DNA of 64,000 nucleotides. Source: Streptomyces sp. CB02923. Lineage in GTDB: Bacteria > Actinomycetota > Actinomycetes > Streptomycetales > Streptomycetaceae. Numbering within the stretch: position 1 is the first letter of the stretch; each line of letters begins with the position of its first letter. The notes beneath the pieces were generated by a model that was not told the origin of the DNA, made no database searches, and worked only from the letters and a program-made list of their open reading frames with translations. A program made the translations under genes and the position numbers. The DNA is taken from positions 124,001 through 188,000 of the forward strand of contig NZ_LWKZ01000023.1 in assembly GCF_001905005.1 (NCBI RefSeq), read 5' to 3'. Of this stretch, positions 59,418 to 64,000 are shown one piece after another.

Positions 59418-59730
59418 ACCGCACCCTCCGTCCTTTCCCGTGGGGGTGCGCCGCGGATGCGGTCATCCCCTGATGGCTGATTCCGATCCGACAGTGTGCC
59501 GCGCAAATACGGTCTCGCGTAGCAGAGTTCACCGCTTCGGGCGACAGATATATGCACTTCTTGGTGGATGACCCGTCACAGCTGCGGCATGAGTGGCAGT
59601 CTGACGCACAGCACCGGTCCGAGGCCGGAGCCGAAGGGGCCGGAAAGGGCCCGGGAGGCCGGAATGCGATGGCGGCTTCCTTCGGCGGCGGGCCGGAGTC
59701 GAGCCTCGGTGGGAAAGGGACGGCGTCTCG

Positions 59731-60159
59731 ATGGCAGACCATCAGGAATCCTCACTCACTCTGCCCAGCGCACCGGCATCGGTCGCGGAGGCCCGCAGGT
59801 ACGTCACGGGCGTACTGGCCGAATGGGGCCTGCCGGAAGGGGCGGAGACGGCCGACACCGTGCGTCTGATCGTCTCCGAGCTGGCGACCAATGCCGTGCA
59901 GCACACGTTCGGGCGGTCGCCGACGTTCACGGTTGACGTGCGGCTGGACCGTGACGAACGGCTGCGGATCGGTGTCACCGACGGCCATCCGCGCTGGCCG
60001 AAGCGGCTGCCGGCCGCCGTGCAGCAGGACAACGGGCGGGGTATGGCGATCGTCCGCTTCCTCGCCGCCGAGTGCGGCGGGCAGCTGACGATCGAGCCGA
60101 CCGCGGCCGGGGGCAAGACCGTCTGGATCACTTTGCCCTGGAAGCAGTTCCTGCCGTAG
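59731..60159 (+). CDS. anti-sigma-factor-like ATP-binding protein (HATPase_c, RsbW type)
   Basis: 142 residues. GHKL ATPase fold: N box L-I-V-S-E-L-A-T-N-A-V-Q-H (~47-59), G1 box V-T-D-G-H-P (~87-92), G2 N-G-R-G-M-A-I-V (~106-113). Small stand-alone proteins of this kind are either anti-sigma kinases or the AbaA-orfA-type partner of WhiJ-like/DUF397 pairs, which lie divergently 310 bp away. The intervening 59418-59730 stretch holds no other gene. Confidence 0.9.
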   Translation: MADHQESSLTLPSAPASVAEARRYVTGVLAEWGLPEGAETADTVRLIVSELATNAVQHTFGRSPTFTVDVRLDRDERLRIGVTDGHPRWPKRLPAAVQQDNGRGMAIVRFLAAECGGQLTIEPTAAGGKTVWITLPWKQFLP

Positions 60160-60189
60160 TGGCGCGCCCGGCCGGAGGGACGTTCCTCC

Positions 60190-60696
60190 TCAGGGCCTGG
60201 TGAGGAAGCGCGGCTTGCGGCGGCGGCCCGTGCTGCACGCGCAGCCCACGCCCTCGTCCCGCACCTGCCGGTACGTGGGGCTGGTCTCCCGGCCGCAGGC
60301 CGCACAGCGGCACAGCCACGGCTCGTAGGCACCGGGACAGGGGACCAGAGGTGTCAGCCCCGCCGCATACATGACACGTTCGGCGACGGTGGCCGGGCCG
60401 GGGGCGGCAGGGGGAGAGGGGGGAACGGGGGGAGCCGGGGAGGGCGGTGCGGCGGGAGGGGGCGTGGGTACGGGTGCGGGGACGTTCACGGGCGCGGGCG
60501 GGGACGAGGGGCCGGGCCCCGTCTGCGCCTCCGGGCCGAGGTCGCCCGGGTGCCACTGATGCAGGCAGGAGGCGCACCACCACAGCAGTTCACCGGCGCC
60601 GTAGACACCCTCGTCCTCCCACAGCACGTCCGTGCTGCCGCAGGCCGGGCAAGGGGTGGCGGGGGAGCGGCGGCGCAGAAGTCCGCGCAGGTTCAC
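60190..60696 (-). CDS. protein with two zinc-ribbon-like ends and Pro-rich linker
   Basis: 168 residues. N-terminal C-P-A-C-G...C-A-S-C-L-H-Q-W-H (about residues 17-50) looks like a zinc ribbon; a ~50-residue Pro/Ala linker follows; the C-terminus has C-R-C-A-A-C-G-R-E-T-S-P-T-Y-R-Q-V-R-D-E-G and G-C-A-C-S, a second Cys4 site. Family and role unknown; the arrangement suggests nucleic-acid or protein binding. Confidence 0.65.
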   Translation of the reverse strand: MNLRGLLRRRSPATPCPACGSTDVLWEDEGVYGAGELLWWCASCLHQWHPGDLGPEAQTGPGPSSPPAPVNVPAPVPTPPPAAPPSPAPPVPPSPPAAPGPATVAERVMYAAGLTPLVPCPGAYEPWLCRCAACGRETSPTYRQVRDEGVGCACSTGRRRKPRFLTRP

Positions 60697-60853
60697 GAGT
60701 CGGTCCTGGTGTGCGTGAGCTGGGGCAGGTGCGTGTGCATGGGTCTCCTCACGTGCTAAGGAGACTCCATCGGTTCACCGTCGCCAAAGCAAGGACGACC
60801 AGGTCACAAAAGATTTCGACGGCGCGGCCCCGCGTCGCCGGCCTCCCCGGACG

Positions 60854-61459
60854 TCACACCTGGTCCCGCCCCGTCGGTTTGAGATGCCCGTTCAGGTGTC
60901 CCAGCACACGGGGCAGCAGCGCCCACAGGCCGCCGCACGTCACCAGCGTCACCGAGCCCGCCACCACTCCCGCCCCGCGCCCCAGTACGACATCGACGAC
61001 CAGCAGTACGGCGCCGGCCAGTGCCAGTGCGAGTACCGCCATGCCGGCCGCCGTCAGGCGTGCGGAGACTTCCACGATCAGGCCCTTCGCGCGCCGCCGG
61101 AACAGCACCCGGTGTACCGCGGCAGGCGCGGTGAGCAGCAGCGTCGCCAGTACGGCCAGCAGTAACGTACCCACGTAGAACGTGCGTTGCGTGGTGTCCA
61201 GGGATACGAAGCGCGGGGTGAAGGCCAGGGTCAGCAGGAAGGCGAAGAGGATCTGCACGCCGGTCTGCAGGACGCGGAGTTCCTGGAGCAGTTCGCCGAA
61301 GTTGCGGTCGTAGCGTTCCAGGGGCGTCTCGTTGCGTTCCGCGCATACGGCGTACCGGGCGGAACCGGACGGCTGGTGCGGCTCCGGTGCTTGGGGGGTT
61401 CCGGGCAGTGCGGAGGGGGCGGGCCGTTCGTTCCGGTCGGTTTCGGTGAGGGGGGCCAT
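60854..61459 (-). CDS. DUF6328 family membrane protein, with TTA codon
   Basis: 201 residues from ATG 61459. Hydrophilic N-terminus (1-~60), then E-R-N-E-T-P-L-E-R-Y-D-R-N-F-G-E-L-L-Q-E-L-R-V type stretch preceding four hydrophobic segments (e.g. I-L-F-A-F-L-L-T-L-A-F, Y-V-G-T-L-L-L-A-V-L-A). This matches DUF6328; function unknown. Codon 99 is TTA (plus-strand 61163-61165). No clear ribosome site at the ATG. Confidence 0.75.
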   Translation of the reverse strand: MAPLTETDRNERPAPSALPGTPQAPEPHQPSGSARYAVCAERNETPLERYDRNFGELLQELRVLQTGVQILFAFLLTLAFTPRFVSLDTTQRTFYVGTLLLAVLATLLLTAPAAVHRVLFRRRAKGLIVEVSARLTAAGMAVLALALAGAVLLVVDVVLGRGAGVVAGSVTLVTCGGLWALLPRVLGHLNGHLKPTGRDQV

Positions 61460-61575
61460 TGCGGGCGGGTATCCGCCGACGCGTTGATCACTCCTGAACG
61501 CGTACGGGTGTGCGGGCGCACACACCCGTACGCGTGCGGAACGCCGGCGGTTCGGCGCCTCGTCGGCTCGCGTGA

Positions 61576-62049
61576 TCAGCGCACCCGGCCGTACGAGACG
61601 CTGTGCGACCAGATGCGCTCCAGCCGCACCACGGCGCCGGGCTTGGGCGCGTGCCAGATCTTGCCCTTCCCCGCGTAGATGCCCACGTGGTAGATGCCGC
61701 GGCGGGAGTGGAAGAAGACCAGGTCACCGAGGCGGCGCGAGGAGGCGGACAGGTGCCGGGTGCGGTTGTACTGTGCTGCCGCGGTGCGCGGCAGCCGCTT
61801 CCCGGCCCGCTTGAACGAGTACAGCGTCAACCCTGAGCAGTCGAATCGGTATGGCCCGCTGGCTCCGTACTTGTAGGGCGCTCCCTTTTTGGAAGCGGCG
61901 ACCCGCAGTGCCGAGGCCGACGTCGACGCGGCTTCCGCGTCCCCGGCGGCTCCTGGTACGACCAGTGTCCCGCCTACGGTGGCGAGGGCGATGGCGGAGA
62001 TCACTCCGGCCCGCGCCAGCAGGGAGGAGGTGGCGGTACGCGCAGTCAT
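61576..62049 (-). CDS. secreted NlpC/P60 cell-wall endopeptidase
   Basis: 157 residues from ATG 62049 (GAAGGG upstream). Signal peptide with cleavage near A-E-A-A-S (~40). NlpC/P60 triad: Cys in R-F-D-C-S-G-L-T (~68), His in I-Y-H-V-G-I-Y-A-G (~117), third polar residue His in W-H-A-P-K-P-G. Short form with no LysM or coiled coil. It cuts peptidoglycan stem peptides. Preceded by a ydaO c-di-AMP riboswitch, as are many streptomycete wall hydrolases, so it is expected to be off when c-di-AMP is high. Confidence 0.93.
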   Translation of the reverse strand: MTARTATSSLLARAGVISAIALATVGGTLVVPGAAGDAEAASTSASALRVAASKKGAPYKYGASGPYRFDCSGLTLYSFKRAGKRLPRTAAAQYNRTRHLSASSRRLGDLVFFHSRRGIYHVGIYAGKGKIWHAPKPGAVVRLERIWSHSVSYGRVR

Positions 62050-62055
62050 GCGCAA

Positions 62056-62220
62056 CCCTTCGTCAGCCGCCTGCGAAGGAGTACCTGTCGGGTTCGGGCA
62101 GGCGAAGATGCCCGGTCGCGGTAACGACTTCACCCCAAGGGGCCGTCCGGCCGTGGCGGCCGGCGGTCCCGTCGTGCTCGGGTCCTCCGCTCCTGCCGGT
62201 CCAGGCGCTCGACCAGACAT
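62056..62220 (-). ncRNA. ydaO-type c-di-AMP riboswitch
   Basis: Reverse-strand leader of the NlpC/P60 gene. Conserved ydaO blocks in order: GGCAGGAGCGGAGGACC (62197-62181), TTGGGGTGAAG (62138-62128), GGGCATCTTCGCC (62112-62100), GCCCGAACCCGACAG (62099-62085), TTCGCAGGC (62077-62069) and a final GACGAAGG near the ribosome site. These match the actinobacterial form of RF00379, where the first block is usually GGCAGGAGCGGGGGAACC. Exact 5' limit is uncertain. Remaining 62221-62775 shows no gene; it should hold the promoter. Confidence 0.85.
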
Positions 62221-62775
62221 CCGGTACGGCGGCAGGATTGGGCGTCCGCCCGGACCGCCCCACCGCTGTGGCGGGGGCTTGTCGTCGAAGCGATCGTTGC
62301 GCACCTCGCGCCCGGATTCCGAGCAGAAACGGCTGTATGTGAGGTTGGTCACGTCTGCGCCGTTCGGGTGGACGACTGTCGTTTCGCGGGAGGCCCGCTA
62401 CGGGTGAGGACCCGCGCACCAGCGCCGGAACCAGATGTTCCGGGCGACACGTACGCACGTCGCGCAAGCGGTGTGGCGCAGCGCGCGGCTCGGTGAATAC
62501 GCCGTTCGGGCGAGCCCGATCGGGCTCCGTGTCGGCAGGTGAGGGTGACTGCGTGGTGCCGTGGCACCGCCTGATCGCCCCTGTCGCTCCGCTCGGTGTG
62601 TGCCTTGTGGGGCGGCGGGTCTTTACGGTGTCAGGGGTACGCGTGTCAAGGGGGCGCGGGAGGGCGTCCGACCCCCGTCCGGGCGCCCTCCCCGCTGGTG
62701 CGGCGCGCCGCATGGCCGCGCGCCCGTAACGCGCTCACCTCCCGCCGGCCGGGAGCGTGATGCCGCCCGCCCGCG

Positions 62776-63081
62776 TCAACTGCGCTGCGGAGGTACGGAA
62801 ATCAGCCGCGCGCGACGCTCGCCGTCCAGTACGCGCAGGGCCTGCGCCAGCGTCGCCGCGTGCAGTTCGCTCTCGCCCCGTTCGTGCATCACTGTCAACG
62901 CGTCCCGCAGGGCGGCGGACTTGCCGACCAGGGCCTGGGCGGCACGCAGGCCGCCGTAGGTGTCCGTGCCGCGGGCCGGGTTGATGCGGCCCAGCAGGTC
63001 CAGGACCGCCAGGTAGCTGTCGATGACCTCGCCCTCGGCGCGCGTCAGCGCGGGCAGCGGCGGCAGTTCGGGCGGCAGCAT
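62776..63081 (-). CDS. small hypothetical protein downstream of clpP
   Basis: 101 residues, ATG 63081, 8 bp after the ClpP stop. Mostly helical, no membrane segment: E-V-I-D-S-Y-L-A-V-L-D-L-L-G-R-I-N-P-A-R-G (about residues 18-38), then A-A-L-R-D-A-L-T-V-M-H-E-R. No family recognised. Tight spacing suggests a shared role with the protease, such as adaptor or regulator. Confidence 0.6.
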   Translation of the reverse strand: MLPPELPPLPALTRAEGEVIDSYLAVLDLLGRINPARGTDTYGGLRAAQALVGKSAALRDALTVMHERGESELHAATLAQALRVLDGERRARLISVPPQRS

Positions 63082-63088
63082 CCCGGGC

Positions 63089-63724
63089 TCACCTCGCGCC
63101 GAGCGCGGTGGGCCGCTGCTTTCGGCTGCGGGTGAGTCCGTCGACCAGTCCGTACTCCACGGCGGCCGCGGCGTCGAAGACCTTGTCGCGTTCGAGGTCT
63201 TCGGTGATCCGCTCGGCGGACTGGCCGGTGTGCCGGACGAGCAGTTCCTCCAGCAGGGCGCGGGTGCGCAGCAGTTCGTCCGCCTGGATCCGGAGGTCGT
63301 CGGCCTGCCCCTGCACCGGTTCGCTGAACGAGGGCTGGTGGATGAGGATGCGGGCGCCCGGCAGCGCGAGGCGCTTGCCGGGGGTGCCGGCCGCCAGCAG
63401 TACCGCGGCGGCGGAGGCGGCCTGGCCCAGGCAGACCGTCTCGATGTCGCAGCCCACGAACTGCATCGTGTCGTAGATCGCGGACATCGCGGTGAAGGAG
63501 CCGCCGGGGGAGTTGATGTAGAGCGAGATGTCCCGGTCCGGAGCGTCGTAGTCCAGGTGCATGAGCTGGGCGATCACGTCGTTGGCGGACGTGTCGTCGA
63601 CCGGGGTGCCGAGGAAGATGATCCGCTCGCTGAGCAGCTTGGAGTACGGGTCCATGGTCCGGGCGCCGTGGGAGGTGCGTTCGGTGAACTCCGGAAGGAC
63701 GTGACGGGCCTGGGGGCCGTTCAT
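63089..63724 (-). CDS. clpP: ATP-dependent Clp protease proteolytic subunit family protein
   Basis: 211 residues from ATG 63724 (AGAGGAG upstream). S14 peptidase: I-I-F-L-G-T-P-V-D-D (~35-44), Y-I-N-S-P-G-G-S-F-T (~68-77), catalytic Ser in C-L-G-Q-A-A-S-A-A-A (~103), His in I-L-I-H-Q-P (~128), and Asp toward V-F-D-A-A-A-A-V-E-Y-G-L-V-D. It is a complete paralogue. Streptomyces have five ClpPs in pairs; here the partner position is taken by a non-ClpP small ORF, so it may be the solitary type (ClpP5-like). Confidence 0.9.
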   Translation of the reverse strand: MNGPQARHVLPEFTERTSHGARTMDPYSKLLSERIIFLGTPVDDTSANDVIAQLMHLDYDAPDRDISLYINSPGGSFTAMSAIYDTMQFVGCDIETVCLGQAASAAAVLLAAGTPGKRLALPGARILIHQPSFSEPVQGQADDLRIQADELLRTRALLEELLVRHTGQSAERITEDLERDKVFDAAAAVEYGLVDGLTRSRKQRPTALGAR

Positions 63725-63747
63725 GGGAGCTCCTCTTTCCTGACCGT

Positions 63748-63764
63748 CTGTAAAAAATGTACAG
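63748..63764. promoter_or_regulatory. CTGTA-N7-TACAG inverted repeat in the clpP promoter
   Basis: The AT-rich inverted repeat lies 24 bp upstream of the clpP ATG; on the reverse strand it contains TACATT, a plausible -10. An ACGTACGT palindrome adjoins it (63766-63773). Candidate operator for a Clp regulator. 63775-64000 holds no recognisable gene, only GAGCGGG-type repeats at the very end. Confidence 0.4.
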
Positions 63765-64000
63765 GACGTACGTAGGGCTAGATGGGAGCACGTTCCGAGG
63801 GTCCGAAGCAATGCCTTCGGGGGGTGAAGTGCCGGTCGCTCGCTGAGAGCGAAAGCCTCATGGGGCGTCAGGGGTGGGGTGTCCGTCCGGAGCTGACTGG
63901 CCGTGACGTCCGAGGGGTGCGCGGCTGTCTCCGCGGTCATGTACCGGTGTGGTGGGAGCGGGGAGCGGGGAGCGGAGGGAGCGGGAGGGTGGGCAATGCG

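Noticed and set aside
61576..62352. Longer NlpC/P60 protein starting at 62352
   Set aside because: The extra N-terminus would be a translation of the riboswitch leader; signal peptide and ribosome site support 62049.

Overview
The window is chromosomal DNA from a high-GC actinomycete, almost certainly a Streptomyces. Evidence: very strong G/C bias at third codon positions, frequent GTG starts, rare in-frame TTA codons in a handful of genes, and lineage-typical families (DUF5685, WhiJ-like/DUF397 pairs, LppX-type lipoprotein, SbcCD next to Lrp, streptogrisin-type protease, geosmin/2-methylisoborneol-type terpene genes). It reads as ordinary chromosome with accessory insertions; no rRNA, tRNA, transposase, integrase, CRISPR array or phage module is visible. 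The species cannot be fixed from the sequence alone.

0-6.9 kb: 5' end of a frameshifted amino-acid permease, a cysteine-tailed DUF5685 protein, a tiny basic ORF coupled to an ABC exporter, a TTA-containing lipoprotein and a secreted TTA-containing esterase. 7.2-18.9 kb: sbcDC DNA-repair nuclease, Lrp regulator, a methyltransferase, an ATP-grasp/GNAT fusion that has lost its ATP-grasp core, DUF885 peptidase, LysR regulator and a chitin-binding S1 protease, closed by a strong terminator. 19.1-26.7 kb: ACT-GNAT membrane protein, a two-gene Hsp70-like/KAP-NTPase module with a perfect palindrome upstream (the best candidate for an undescribed system), PhoD and an alpha/beta hydrolase. 26.9-36.4 kb: ECF41 sigma factor, GntR regulator with a DasR-like operator, VOC protein, a 19-copy 14-bp minisatellite, a hydrolase, a two-component system, a ROK protein and an MFS transporter.

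36.6-43.1 kb: mug and purB (apparently leaderless), then a 2-methylisoborneol operon: Family 2B encapsulin shell, 2-MIB synthase cargo and geranyl-diphosphate C-methyltransferase. The shell houses the terpene synthase, the methyltransferase supplies 2-methyl-GPP, and a strong hairpin ends the operon. A decayed old-yellow-enzyme remnant flanks it. 43.1-52.6 kb: SGNH hydrolase, two CNNM/CorC-type membrane proteins, GNAT, small membrane protein, nitroreductase, F420-type LLM enzyme, and a MacB/FtsX-type ABC transporter whose permease has TTA as second codon. 52.7-58.2 kb: methyltransferase and the biotin genes bioD-bioA-bioB with divergent bioF. 58.3-64 kb: WhiJ-like regulator/DUF397/anti-sigma-like ATPase module, a zinc-ribbon protein, DUF6328 protein, an NlpC/P60 wall hydrolase under a ydaO (c-di-AMP) riboswitch, and a ClpP-family protease with a small partner ORF.
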